A DNA stretch of 64,000 nt from Psychrobacillus insolitus (GTDB lineage Bacteria > Bacillota > Bacilli > Bacillales_A > Planococcaceae): the NCBI RefSeq assembly GCF_003254155.1, contig NZ_QKZI01000001.1:310001-374000 (forward strand). Reading direction: 5' to 3'. The position numbers and the translations under genes are program-made. Shown piece by piece: positions 48,064-56,961 of this stretch. Numbering within the stretch: the first letter of the stretch is position 1; the number at the start of each line of letters is the position of its first letter. The notes under the pieces are model-generated. The model was not told the DNA's origin. It did no database searches and saw only the letters and a list, made by a program, of their open reading frames with translations.

Positions 48064-48112
48064 ACACAACATATAGTATCATAAATGAAAGTTAATGCAC
48101 CATATGTGGTAT
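48064..48112 (+). promoter_or_regulatory. Tandem NrdR-like boxes upstream of nrdJ
   Basis: Two 16-bp sites resembling the NrdR box (ACACwATATmTwGTGT): ACACAACATATAGTAT at 48064 (about 14 of 16) and GCACCATATGTGGTAT at 48097 (about 11 of 16). They lie 33 bp apart, three helical turns, the usual paired spacing. Confidence 0.6.
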
Positions 48113-48159
48113 GTTTATCATATGTGATGCATTTTATTATGAATTAAAAGGGAGGCAAT

Positions 48160-50727
48160 ATGATGGTATTAGCATCTCAAACAGCAAATGCAACCATTAA
48201 CATTGAACAGTTAAACAAGGATATAGAAGGATTTCCGCAAGTACATCCAATTACAGAAGATATGACATTAACGCACAAAGGTGTTTCCCGATTAGTAATG
48301 ATCGACCGTTATTCTTTTAAGGATACGGAGAAGAAAACACTTAAAGCGGGAGATTTTGTCGTTCTTACGGTAAAAGCGGATCCTAAATTTCCGGCGCGCG
48401 GATTAGGACACATTGTGTCAGTTGATCATGCGACAAAAACTGCAGAAGTGTTAATCGAAGAAGATTATCGAAGTGCGATTGATGATAATGACGAGTTAGG
48501 TTCTGGAATTGTTAAACGTTCACTAAATGTGATTGAGAAACCACTAGAAGTGTACTATGAACAAATTGCAAAACGTAATGCAACTGGGCTTTCTTCAGTA
48601 GAGAAAACGGAAGAAAAACGTGCAGAATGGTTCCAAAAGTTCTATGACCAACTTGTTTCGTTGAAATTTATTCCTGCTGGACGAGTATTATACGGAGCGG
48701 GGACGGGGACAGACGTTACGTATTTCAATTGTTACGTAATGCCATTTGTTGCCGATTCTCGTGAAGGTATTAGTGATCATCGTAAGCAAGTAATGGAAAT
48801 TATGAGCCGCGGTGGTGGAGTTGGCACAAACGGTTCAACACTTCGTCCACGTAACACATTAGCACGTGGAGTAAACGGCAAATCTTCTGGTTCTGTATCA
48901 TGGCTAGATGATATTGCAAAACTGACTCATCTTGTCGAACAAGGTGGATCAAGACGTGGAGCACAAATGATCATGCTAGCAGATTGGCATCCGGATATTG
49001 CGGAATTCATTATTTCTAAAATGCAAAATCCACGTATTTTACGATTCTTAATCGAAAATACAGAAGATGAAACAATCAAGCAATTAGCAAAAGATAAACT
49101 GAATTTTAAACCGTTAACTGCACAGGAAGATGCAATGTATCAAGGGATTATGAATTACAAAGCAATTCCAGGCTTAGGTGGCTTTAGCGATGAAATTATT
49201 CATGATGCAGAAACAAAACTTCGTGATGGTGGAACATATTCTGTTCACAACATGGAGTTCCTAACCGGCGCTAATATTTCTATTACACTGACAGACGATT
49301 TCATGAAAGCTGTGGAAGAAGATGCAGACTTTGAACTTCGATTCCCAGCAGTTGAATCATACACACCAGAGCAAATGGCTCATTATAATAAGCACTGGCA
49401 TGAAATTGGAGACGTTCGTGAGTGGGAGAAAATGGGCTATGCTGTAAGAACATATCGCACAGTTAGAGCAAAAGAGCTTTGGAATTTGGTTAATATTTGT
49501 GCGACATATTCTGCAGAACCAGGAATTTTCTTTATTGATAATGCAAATGACAAAACAAATGCAACCGCGTATGGACAAAAAGTTGTAGCAACAAATCCTT
49601 GTGGCGAACAACCACTTGCACCATATTCTGTATGTAATTTAGCAGCTGTGAATTTAGCGCAATTTGCGAATAAAGAAACAAAAACAGTTAACTTTGAAGC
49701 ATTAAAAGAAACGGTAAGCGTTGGAGTGCGCATGCAAGATAACGTAATCGATGCAACACCGTATTTCTTAGAAGAAAATAAAGTACAAGCATTAGGAGAA
49801 AGACGCGTAGGACTTGGCGTTATGGGACTAGCAGACCTTCTTATTTATTGTGAAAAAGAGTATGGATCTGAAGAAGGAAATGTCCTTGTAGACGAAGTAT
49901 TTAAAACAATCGCAACTGCTGCATATGAAACTTCTGCAGAGCTAGCGAAAGAACGTGGAAGCTTCCCATTCTTAACTGCTGATACGGAAGAAGAAACAAA
50001 CCGTCTACGCAAAGCATTTACAGAAACAGGATTTATGCAAACAATGCCTGAAGACATTAAAAACGCTATTTTAGAAAATGGTATTCGTAATTCGCATCTA
50101 TTAACGGTTGCTCCAACGGGTTCTACTGGAACAATGGTTGGTGTTGCTACAGGTTTAGAACCATATTATTCATTCACTTACTACAGAAGTGGACGTTTAG
50201 GTAAATTCATCAAAGTAAAAGCGGATATTGTACAAGAATATTTAGATGTAAATGTAGAGGCGGAAGAAGAAAATCTTCCAAATTGGTTTGTTGCTGCGAT
50301 GGAATTAGCACCTGAAGCACATGCAGATGTACAATGTATTATTCAACGCTGGATTGATAGCTCTATTTCAAAAACTGTAAATGCACCTCGTGGATATACA
50401 GTAGAGCAAGTGCAAGGTGTATATGAGCGTCTATATCACGGAGGCGCGAAAGGCGGAACTGTTTATGTGGATGGAAGCCGAGATTCGCAGGTTTTAACTC
50501 TTAAAGCAGAAGAAAATACAATGGATGATCACAGAAACGATGAAATCGTAACTGAAAAACGTCCAATCGTATTAATTGATACAATTCAAGATTTACGTTC
50601 TACCAATGTAACAATTGGTTCAGAAGTAGGGGATACATGCCCAGTATGCCGACAAGGAACAGTAGAAGAAATGGGCGGCTGTAATACATGTACTAACTGT
50701 AATGCACAACTAAAATGTGGATTATAA
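48160..50727 (+). CDS. nrdJ: Adenosylcobalamin-dependent ribonucleotide reductase (class II)
   Basis: Reduces ribonucleotides to deoxyribonucleotides using a B12 radical, without oxygen or a beta subunit. 855 residues; the ten-stranded barrel holds CYVMPFVADSREGI with an active-site Cys, SRRGAQMIML, NPCGEQPLAPYSVCNLAAVNL (Asn-x-Cys-x-Glu thiyl-radical loop) and a PTGSTGTMVG phosphate loop. The C-terminal 30 residues are cysteine-rich (CPVCRQGTVEEMGGCNTCTNC ending CGL), a redox tail with a zinc-ribbon look. ATGATG start after GGGAGGC; the leading ATG is used. Class II replaces or adds to the class I enzyme of B. subtilis, fitting the B12 genes nearby. Confidence 0.95.
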   Translation: MMVLASQTANATINIEQLNKDIEGFPQVHPITEDMTLTHKGVSRLVMIDRYSFKDTEKKTLKAGDFVVLTVKADPKFPARGLGHIVSVDHATKTAEVLIEEDYRSAIDDNDELGSGIVKRSLNVIEKPLEVYYEQIAKRNATGLSSVEKTEEKRAEWFQKFYDQLVSLKFIPAGRVLYGAGTGTDVTYFNCYVMPFVADSREGISDHRKQVMEIMSRGGGVGTNGSTLRPRNTLARGVNGKSSGSVSWLDDIAKLTHLVEQGGSRRGAQMIMLADWHPDIAEFIISKMQNPRILRFLIENTEDETIKQLAKDKLNFKPLTAQEDAMYQGIMNYKAIPGLGGFSDEIIHDAETKLRDGGTYSVHNMEFLTGANISITLTDDFMKAVEEDADFELRFPAVESYTPEQMAHYNKHWHEIGDVREWEKMGYAVRTYRTVRAKELWNLVNICATYSAEPGIFFIDNANDKTNATAYGQKVVATNPCGEQPLAPYSVCNLAAVNLAQFANKETKTVNFEALKETVSVGVRMQDNVIDATPYFLEENKVQALGERRVGLGVMGLADLLIYCEKEYGSEEGNVLVDEVFKTIATAAYETSAELAKERGSFPFLTADTEEETNRLRKAFTETGFMQTMPEDIKNAILENGIRNSHLLTVAPTGSTGTMVGVATGLEPYYSFTYYRSGRLGKFIKVKADIVQEYLDVNVEAEEENLPNWFVAAMELAPEAHADVQCIIQRWIDSSISKTVNAPRGYTVEQVQGVYERLYHGGAKGGTVYVDGSRDSQVLTLKAEENTMDDHRNDEIVTEKRPIVLIDTIQDLRSTNVTIGSEVGDTCPVCRQGTVEEMGGCNTCTNCNAQLKCGL

Positions 50728-50741
50728 AATAAATAGAACAA

Positions 50742-50786
50742 CGCACACGCTGAGTGAAGTATATTCAGCAGTGTGCTTTTTTTATT
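50742..50786 (+). terminator. Terminator of nrdJ
   Basis: Stem GCACACgCTGA / TCAGCAGTGTGC followed by seven T. Confidence 0.88.
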
Positions 50787-50848
50787 TTTGAAATTTGTTT
50801 AATAAGGAAGCAGGTTTCACAAACTGATGGCAAAGGAGTGAAATCATA

Positions 50849-51277
50849 ATGAAAGTAAAAGGTCTTTCTATTATTACAGGATTTGTTGCCGCGTTACTAT
50901 TTACCATCACATTGAGGTTTTTTAAACTATTCGATTTTATCAAGTGGGATCCAATAGGATATTCAGATAAGTTAAATATTTTAACTTCAACCAAAGGGAT
51001 TGTGAAGTGGATTCTTTTATTTTTATTTATTTGGATTATTTGTATCATTCTTTATTATTTTAGCTTTATTTTCATGAAAATGCCCGTAGCTATTAGTAGT
51101 CTAATGGTTGGGATTATACTTGCGATAGCAGTAGAGTGGTTAATTATGAATGATAATACCCTTATTCAACTGCTAAAAATAGTTTCAATTCCATTCATCT
51201 GTATTGTCACGATTTCTTTACGTTTTGTGATGGAGGCTGCCATTTTTCACATACAAGATCATCCACTGAGTAAATGA
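50849..51277 (+). CDS. yqhP: Four-helix membrane protein (YqhP-like)
   Basis: 142 residues with four membrane segments (about 8-24, 50-72, 80-100, 108-130), starting MKVKGLSIITGFVAALLFT. Size and position before pepP-efp fit B. subtilis YqhP, of unknown function. CAAAGGAGTG precedes the ATG. Likely its own unit. Confidence 0.68.
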   Translation: MKVKGLSIITGFVAALLFTITLRFFKLFDFIKWDPIGYSDKLNILTSTKGIVKWILLFLFIWIICIILYYFSFIFMKMPVAISSLMVGIILAIAVEWLIMNDNTLIQLLKIVSIPFICIVTISLRFVMEAAIFHIQDHPLSK

Positions 51278-51352
51278 AAATTTACTCAGTGTAGTTTCGT
51301 ATGATAAAATAAAGAAGAGATATAACTTAGAATTTGAGATGAGGTTAATATG

Positions 51353-52414
51353 ATGAAACTGGAAAGGCTTCGTGAAGCGTTAGAAGAAACCGGTATAGAC
51401 GCAATACTGATCACAAATGAATTCAGTAGACGCTATATGACTGGTTTTACAGGTACTGCTGGTGTTGCAATAGTTTCTAAGAAGGATGCCGTATTCATCA
51501 CGGATTTCCGTTATACAGAGCAAGCAGCAAGCCAAGTGAAAGATTTTCGCATCGTACAACACACAGCGACATTAATGGAAGAAGTAGCAAACCAAGTAAT
51601 GAGTATGGAGATTAAATCACTAGGATTTGAAAAAGATCATGTGACATACGCTTCTTATGAATTATACAAGCATGTCTTGCAAGCTGATTTAGTACCTGTT
51701 TCAGGTTTGGTAGAAAAAATTCGCTTGAAAAAGACAGAAGAAGAGATTACTATAATAAAGGCAGCTTGTCGTATTGCGGATGAAGCTTTTGAGCATATTG
51801 TGACATACATAAAACCAGGAATGACAGAGCTTGATGTGTCTAATGAACTTGAATTTTTCATGCGTAAACTGGGTGCATCATCCTCTTCTTTTGATACAAT
51901 CGTAGCATCTGGAGTTAGATCGGCACTTCCACATGGCGTAGCGACTGATAAAGTGATTGAAATAGGAGACTTCGTGACCCTAGACTTCGGTGCAGTTTAC
52001 AATGGATATATTTCGGATACTACTCGTACTTTAGCGGTTGGAGAACCAAGCGAAAAACTGAAAGAAATGTATCAAGTTGTTTTAGATGCTCAGCTTCTTG
52101 CTTTAGAAAAAGTAAAACCAGGTATGACAGGTAAAGAAGCAGATGCAATTGCACGTGACTACATCGCTTCTAAAGGATACGGAGAAGCTTTTGGGCACTC
52201 ATTAGGTCATGGAATTGGACTTGAAGTGCACGAGGGACCTGGGCTATCATCTCGGTCAGAAATCGTATTAGAACCAGGAATGATCATTACGATCGAACCA
52301 GGCATTTACTTGCCAAATATCGGTGGCGTTCGTATAGAAGATGATGCTCTTGTAACGGAAAATGGTCTCGAAAAGCTAACGCATTCAACAAAAGAATTAT
52401 TAATTTTAACTTAA
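51353..52414 (+). CDS. pepP: Xaa-Pro dipeptidase/aminopeptidase (YqhT)
   Basis: 353-residue M24 metallopeptidase removing residues before proline. N-terminal creatinase-like domain (1-125), then the pita-bread catalytic domain with ligands in DFGAVYNGYISDTTRT (two Asp), GHSLGHGIGLEVHEGP (His), TIEPGIY (Glu) and GGVRIEDDAL (Glu). ATG 51353 is seven bases from GAGGT; ATG 51350 is four. 15 bases before efp, the standard pair; it may help with proline-rich peptides. Confidence 0.94.
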   Translation: MKLERLREALEETGIDAILITNEFSRRYMTGFTGTAGVAIVSKKDAVFITDFRYTEQAASQVKDFRIVQHTATLMEEVANQVMSMEIKSLGFEKDHVTYASYELYKHVLQADLVPVSGLVEKIRLKKTEEEITIIKAACRIADEAFEHIVTYIKPGMTELDVSNELEFFMRKLGASSSSFDTIVASGVRSALPHGVATDKVIEIGDFVTLDFGAVYNGYISDTTRTLAVGEPSEKLKEMYQVVLDAQLLALEKVKPGMTGKEADAIARDYIASKGYGEAFGHSLGHGIGLEVHEGPGLSSRSEIVLEPGMIITIEPGIYLPNIGGVRIEDDALVTENGLEKLTHSTKELLILT

Positions 52415-52429
52415 TTTGGAGGAAAAAGA

Positions 52430-52987
52430 ATGATTTCAGTAAATGATTTTAAAACAGGTTTAACAATAGTGGTTGATGGCGGACTTTATCGCGTAATTGA
52501 TTTCCAACATGTAAAACCAGGTAAAGGTGCAGCATTCGTACGTTCAAAGTTAAGAAATTTACGTAGTGGTTCTGTGAATGAAAAAACATTCCGTGCCGGT
52601 GAAAAAGTAGAAAAAGCTCAAATCGATAACCTTAAAATGCAATATCTTTATGCAAATGGAGATCAACATGCATTCATGGATACAGAATCTTATGAGCAAA
52701 TCGAATTAGACGAAAATCAAATCGAACACGAATTAAAATTCTTACGCGAAAATATGGAAATTCATATCATTCAATACCAAGGTGAAATCCTTGGTATTGA
52801 ATTACCAAAGTCAGTAATTTTAGAAGTAGTGGAAACAGAGCCTGGTATTAAAGGTGATACTTCAGGTGGCGGATCTAAAACTGCAAAATTGGATACTGGT
52901 ATAATCGTAACAGTTCCATTATTCATCAACGTTGGCGATAAACTAATCATTAACACTGATGAAGGTTCATACGTTTCAAGAGCATAA
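52430..52987 (+). CDS. efp: Translation elongation factor P
   Basis: Relieves ribosome stalling at polyproline. 185 residues, three beta barrels (KOW-like, then two OB folds). The tip loop [14 protein letters not shown] places a lysine at position 32, the residue modified with 5-aminopentanol in B. subtilis. GGAGG upstream. In B. subtilis yqhV and spoIIIAA follow; here they do not. Confidence 0.97.
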   Translation: MISVNDFKTGLTIVVDGGLYRVIDFQHVKPGKGAAFVRSKLRNLRSGSVNEKTFRAGEKVEKAQIDNLKMQYLYANGDQHAFMDTESYEQIELDENQIEHELKFLRENMEIHIIQYQGEILGIELPKSVILEVVETEPGIKGDTSGGGSKTAKLDTGIIVTVPLFINVGDKLIINTDEGSYVSRA

Positions 52988-52991
52988 GAAG

Positions 52992-53024
52992 ACAAAAGGC
53001 CATGCATTTGCATGGCTTTTTAGA
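52992..53024 (+). terminator. Terminator of pepP-efp
   Basis: Stem AAAAGGCCATGCA / TGCATGGCTTTTT. Confidence 0.9.
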
Positions 53025-53061
53025 TGTTTTAGGTAGAACTGACGGGAAAATAATATCAAAA

Positions 53062-53104
53062 AGAGAGAGGAGCTACGTGATGCAGTCACGTAGCTCCTCT
53101 CTCT
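53062..53104. repeat. Hairpin H1 (19-bp perfect arms)
   Basis: Arms AGAGAGAGGAGCTACGTGA and its exact complement around loop TGCAG. The apex GTGA-TGCAG-TCAC is the core shared with three other palindromes. A T-rich tail (ATCATTTTTCC) and then a GTTTTGTCCAAAGCGAA block follow. Confidence 0.85.
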
Positions 53105-53193
53105 ATCATTTTTCCTGTTAACATACGTTTTGTCCAAAGCGAATTGGCAATATCCATTTAGAAAAAAAGATGCTTACATTTTTTTAAAAAGGT

Positions 53194-53656
53194 AAGAAAG
53201 CGTTCCTCAAACGAACCTATCAAAAAAATAGTGCCAAACCTTAAAATGCCCAAAATTGACATACGACATATTTAAAAATAAGTACAAAAACAGGAGAAAA
53301 GTCTGGTTTGGCACTTATTTTCGGATAAGTCGTATAGCCATTTTGCTATATTTTATAAATCATGATTAATAAATTCACTCGAAATATTAAACGTGTAGAA
53401 AAGGATCTCGACTTTTATTACTCAAAGCATCTGTCTTTTTACCATCTATGTTTTTGTGGAGCGATGGACAAACAATCGTAATATCTATTAAATAAAAAAA
53501 TCAGCAAAGTGAATATAGGAAACATAAGTTCAAATAGATATAGAAAAAAAGACTGCCGTAAAAAATCAGTTTTACTGACTTTCTGGACAGTCCCGTGATA
53601 AATAAAACAATTATAGCCGACTAAAATTCTTCCCCAACGTTATTTGGCAAAGAACC
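53194..53656 (+). repeat. Composite dispersed repeat, copy 2
   Basis: Same modules as 9850-10382. Its 5' part has an internal inverted repeat AGTGCCAAACC (53231) / GGTTTGGCACT. A block at 53397-53485 (GTAGAAAAGGATCTC ... GGACAAACAATCGTAAT) recurs at 59899-59993 instead of in copy 1. It ends with the ACTGATTTT palindrome, GGACAGTCCC and AACGTTATTTGGCAAAGAACC. No gene is visible from 53025 to 53786. Confidence 0.82.
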
Positions 53657-53659
53657 AAA

Positions 53660-53702
53660 CAATCGAGGAGCTAGGTGACTGCGTAACCTAGCTCCTCGAT
53701 TG
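53660..53702. repeat. Hairpin H2 (17-bp arms plus one-mismatch apex)
   Basis: Arms CAATCGAGGAGCTAGGT / ACCTAGCTCCTCGATTG around apex GTGACTGCGTAAC, which differs from the common core by one base. Followed by TTTTCTCGTTTATTC, a tail also found after H4. It starts four bases after composite copy 2. Confidence 0.85.
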
Positions 53703-53774
53703 TTTTCTCGTTTATTCAATTACCATAAATTTGGTCCAACGCGAACTGGCAATGTCCATGTAGAAAAATATGCG

Positions 53775-53804
53775 CTTTCGCATTTCTTAGACAAATTGCG
53801 AAAG
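53775..53804 (-). terminator. Terminator overlapping the end of the 40-codon gene
   Basis: On the minus strand CTTTCGCA / TGCGAAAG, then CGCATATTTTTC. Confidence 0.65.
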
Positions 53805-53909
53805 TATAGCTTGATTATTAAAACTTTTAAGTGCTTGTACAGCTTCATCCTTGTTATCATATTCAAAAATTCGAAACGTATTTTGTTCAAATACTGTAAT
53901 TACCCACAT
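53787..53909 (-). CDS. 40-residue hypothetical protein
   Basis: Small gene unlike any family I recognise: MWVITVFEQNTFRIFEYDNK, then DEAVQALKSFNNQAILSQFV. The pattern is two beta strands, a helix and a strand, soluble, without a signal. Support: GGAGGAACTACTATT gives a strong ribosome site before the ATG, and an inverted repeat with a T-run sits at the stop. It lies alone between repeat blocks. A plus-strand frame overlapping it (53700-53960) has no ribosome site and odd composition, and is not called. Confidence 0.65.
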   Translation of the reverse strand: MWVITVFEQNTFRIFEYDNKDEAVQALKSFNNQAILSQFV

Positions 53910-54123
53910 AATAGTAGTTCCTCCAATTCCAACCTATTTTTTGTTAATTATTTACTATAAAATGATTGTACATCATCTATTGGCAAATTAATAGGGGTTT
54001 GTGAAAAAATTAACATACTGTTTATATAATTTAGAAACATTCGATTATTCAATAATATCTTAACGGTATTGAAATATTTGTAATACTCTTAATAACATAT
54101 CTAATCAATTGCACAATTTGATA

Positions 54124-54161
54124 AAAAAACCGTCTTCCTATAAAAAAAGGAAGACGGCTAC
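54124..54161 (-). terminator. Terminator of the carboxyspermidine operon
   Basis: Perfect stem GCCGTCTTCCT / AGGAAGACGGT with a T-run on the minus strand. The 215 bp before it (53910-54123) are AT-rich and show nothing else. Confidence 0.92.
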
Positions 54162-54167
54162 TTGATA

Positions 54168-55310
54168 TTAAGATAAACGATTACTATAATCTTCGAATCC
54201 AAATTGGCGAATAACTTTTATGCCTTCTTCATCGTTATAAGAAACGATTGAAGGCAGATTTACACCGTTGAACATATGATTTTTTACCATTGAGTAGTGG
54301 GCCATATCCGTGAAGACAAGTTTATCTCCAGCTTTTAATGGTTCATTGAATGAATAATCACCGATTACATCTCCTGAAAGGCATGTTAGCCCCCCAAGTC
54401 TATAAGTGTAAGCAAATTCATTTGGTTGACCTGCATCGATAATGATAGGGCGGTAAGGCATTTCTAAAACGTCTGGCATATGACATGTAGCAGATGTATC
54501 TAAAATGGCAAGTTCCATTCCGTTTTTCTGTATATCCAAGACAGTTGCAACTAAATATCCTGTATTTAATGCTACTGCTTCTCCAGGTTCTAGATAAACC
54601 TTCACGTCGTATTTATCTTGTATATAATTAATGATATTTACTAATTTTTCCACGTCATAATCGGGTCTTGTAATATGATGACCACCGCCAAAGTTCAGCC
54701 ATTTCATCTTATGAAGCGAATCGCCGAATTTTTCTTCTACTACTTTAATCGTACGCTCTAGCGTATCAGAATTTTGTTCACACATTGTATGGAAGTGTAA
54801 ACCATCGATACCATCTAAATCATCCGGTCTAAAGTTTTCTATAGTAACGCCAAATCTTGAAAAAGGTGCACATGGATTGTAAAGGGCTGTTTCAATTTCT
54901 GAGTACTCCGGATTGATACGGAGACCACATTCAATTTTTTTACCTTTTACACTTTGTACTTTTTCTTTGTATTGATTCCATTGGCCATATGAGTTAAACA
55001 CAATGTGATCCACATACGAAAGTAGCTCGTCCATTTCGTGCTCTACATATGCAGGTGCATATACATGTACTTCTTTTCCCATTTTTTCAAATCCAAGTCT
55101 AGCCTCGAAAAGGGAACTAGAAGTAACCCCTTTTAAGTATTGACCTACCAATGGAAATGTAGAATGCATGGAAAAACCTTTAAGGGCAAGTAAAATACTG
55201 CAACCTGTGCGATCTTGAACAGATTTTAATAGCTCTAAATTTTTTGTTAATAAACGCTCATCTACTACATAAGAAGGGGATGGAACTGCACTGAAATCAA
55301 TTTTTTTCAT
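54168..55310 (-). CDS. nspC: Carboxynorspermidine/carboxyspermidine decarboxylase
   Basis: PLP-dependent decarboxylase of the alanine-racemase fold, making spermidine or norspermidine. 380 residues: PLP lysine in LLALKGFSMHS near residue 45, HFHTMCEQN, NFGGGHHITRPDYD for phosphate binding, and C-terminal catalytic CLSGDVIGDY with YLEPGEA earlier. Ten bases separate it from the dehydrogenase upstream in the same operon. Together they bypass SpeE-type aminopropyl transfer. Alternative: another fold-III decarboxylase (LysA-like), but the pairing argues for NspC. Confidence 0.92.
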   Translation of the reverse strand: MKKIDFSAVPSPSYVVDERLLTKNLELLKSVQDRTGCSILLALKGFSMHSTFPLVGQYLKGVTSSSLFEARLGFEKMGKEVHVYAPAYVEHEMDELLSYVDHIVFNSYGQWNQYKEKVQSVKGKKIECGLRINPEYSEIETALYNPCAPFSRFGVTIENFRPDDLDGIDGLHFHTMCEQNSDTLERTIKVVEEKFGDSLHKMKWLNFGGGHHITRPDYDVEKLVNIINYIQDKYDVKVYLEPGEAVALNTGYLVATVLDIQKNGMELAILDTSATCHMPDVLEMPYRPIIIDAGQPNEFAYTYRLGGLTCLSGDVIGDYSFNEPLKAGDKLVFTDMAHYSMVKNHMFNGVNLPSIVSYNDEEGIKVIRQFGFEDYSNRLS

Positions 55311-55320
55311 CTATTATCCC

Positions 55321-56520
55321 TCAATCTAGCAATGTCGGGGAAAAACTTTCTTTCCACGGCAAACCAAATTCATTTAAAGCTTCCATAAATGGATCTGGAT
55401 CAAACTCTTCTACATTATAAACACCTGGTTTTTGCCAAGTCCCATTCATTACTAACATTGCACCAATCATTGCTGGAACACCTGTTGTGTAAGAGATAGC
55501 TTGTGAACCAACTTCTTTGAAGCAAGCTTCATGGTCTGACACATTGTATACATAATATGTTTTAGGTTGTCCATCTTTCACGCCTTGAATCACACAACCG
55601 ATATTTGTTTTCCCTTTTGTTCTTTCACCCAAAGAAGCTGGATCTGGAAGAATGGCTGTTAGGAATTGTAGAGGAACAATTTCTTTGCCTTCATACATAA
55701 TTGGTTCAATTGAAGTCATCCCAACATTTTCAAGCACTTTTAAATGTGTTAAATACTTTTCAGAGAAAGTCATCCAAAAACGAATTTGTTTCACACCTTT
55801 GATATTTTTTGAAAGCGATTCTAATTCTTCATGATACATCAAGTAAATATCTTTTGGTCCAATTTCAGGAAGATCATATACTTGTTTTTCTGAAAGTGGA
55901 GCAGTTTCTACCCATTCACCATCTTTGAAATAGCGACCATTTGCAGTGATTTCACGAATATTAATCTCTGGATTGAAATTTGTAGCGAAATGATAGCCAT
56001 GGTCTCCCGCATTTGCATCTACAATATCGATGTAATGAATTTCATCAAAATGATGTTTTTGCGCATAAGCTGTAAAAACTCCAGTTACTCCTGGATCAAA
56101 ACCGCTTCCAAGAAGTGCTGTTAAACCAGCTTTTTCGAATTTTTCTTTGTAAGCCCATTGCCATTTATATTCAAATTTAGCTGTATCAAGTGGTTCATAG
56201 TTTGCAGTATCAATATAGTGCACACCTGTAGCTAAACATGCATCCATTATCGTTAAATCTTGATAAGGAAGCGCGACATTGATCACGACATCCGGCCCGA
56301 AGCTATTGATAAGCTCTATTAACTCATCTGTATTATCTGCATCAACCTGTGCGGTATGAATAATCGTCTTCCCGCCATCTAGTTTGTTTTTTAGAGCGTC
56401 ACATTTTGAAACAGTTCTACTTGCGATACAAATTTCCTCAAAAACGTCTGAATTTTGAACACATTTGTGAACCACAACGCTGGCAACTCCACCAGCTCCA
56501 ATAATTAATGCTTTACCCAA
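55321..56520 (-). CDS. Carboxynorspermidine/carboxyspermidine dehydrogenase
   Basis: Saccharopine dehydrogenase-family enzyme of 399 residues joining aspartate semialdehyde to putrescine (or diaminopropane) with NADPH. Rossmann motif ALIIGAGGVASVVVHK at the N-terminus; DTANYEPLDTAKFEYKW, GSGFDPGVTGVFTAYA and YTTGVPAMIGAMLV are characteristic of this branch. The start is a TTG at 56520 with GGGGGTCG upstream. First gene of the pair with nspC. Lysine-forming saccharopine reductases are the main alternative. Confidence 0.9.
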   Translation of the reverse strand: MGKALIIGAGGVASVVVHKCVQNSDVFEEICIASRTVSKCDALKNKLDGGKTIIHTAQVDADNTDELIELINSFGPDVVINVALPYQDLTIMDACLATGVHYIDTANYEPLDTAKFEYKWQWAYKEKFEKAGLTALLGSGFDPGVTGVFTAYAQKHHFDEIHYIDIVDANAGDHGYHFATNFNPEINIREITANGRYFKDGEWVETAPLSEKQVYDLPEIGPKDIYLMYHEELESLSKNIKGVKQIRFWMTFSEKYLTHLKVLENVGMTSIEPIMYEGKEIVPLQFLTAILPDPASLGERTKGKTNIGCVIQGVKDGQPKTYYVYNVSDHEACFKEVGSQAISYTTGVPAMIGAMLVMNGTWQKPGVYNVEEFDPDPFMEALNEFGLPWKESFSPTLLD

Positions 56521-56702
56521 TTACTAACGACCCCCATATATTTTTTTATAAAGCCAAGCTGATTATACAGAATAACTAATACACAATCAATTAATATTTC
56601 GACAAAAAGTGAGTAATTTTTCAATGAAATAATAGTTATAACATTTATAATTGTTTATTAATGCAAGTAATTATGGTATAGTGTTTTCAAATATATATAT
56701 TT

Positions 56703-56938
56703 AGCGAAGAGAAGACTAGTATGTGGAACTATTCTGTACAAGAGAGCGATGTCCCCGGCTGTAAGGCATGCAAGCAGTGTATCCACAGAACCTACTTCTT
56801 AGCCCCTATGCAAACATAGGCGCAGACTCTAGCGTTATGAGATCAAGTGGAATGTATTTACTTACATTCAATTTAGGTGGTACCACGGAATGTAACTCTT
56901 TTCGTCCTTTTTATTTAAGGGCGTGAAGGGTTTTTTTA
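56703..56938 (+). promoter_or_regulatory. Proline T-box riboswitch
   Basis: tRNA-sensing leader of proBA. Stem I begins GCGAAGAGAAG and closes with CTTCTTAGC (56795-56803). In the specifier loop, AGTA on the 5' side faces GAACCTA on the 3' side; the codon CCT (56791-56793) specifies proline. The T-box AGGTGGTACCACGGA is at 56875-56889. Uncharged tRNA-Pro should switch on proBA. Confidence 0.93.
56895..56938 (+). terminator. T-box terminator before proB
   Basis: ACTCTTTTCGTCC / GGGCGTGAAGGGT stem with seven T. It competes with the antiterminator that includes the T-box. Confidence 0.88.
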
Positions 56939-56961
56939 TTTGGAGAAAAAGGGGAATGAAC

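Noticed and set aside
53700-53960. 86-codon plus-strand frame in the repeat region
   Set aside because: No ribosome site, starts inside hairpin H2's tail, low-complexity Ser/Asn/Phe composition, and it opposes a better supported small gene.
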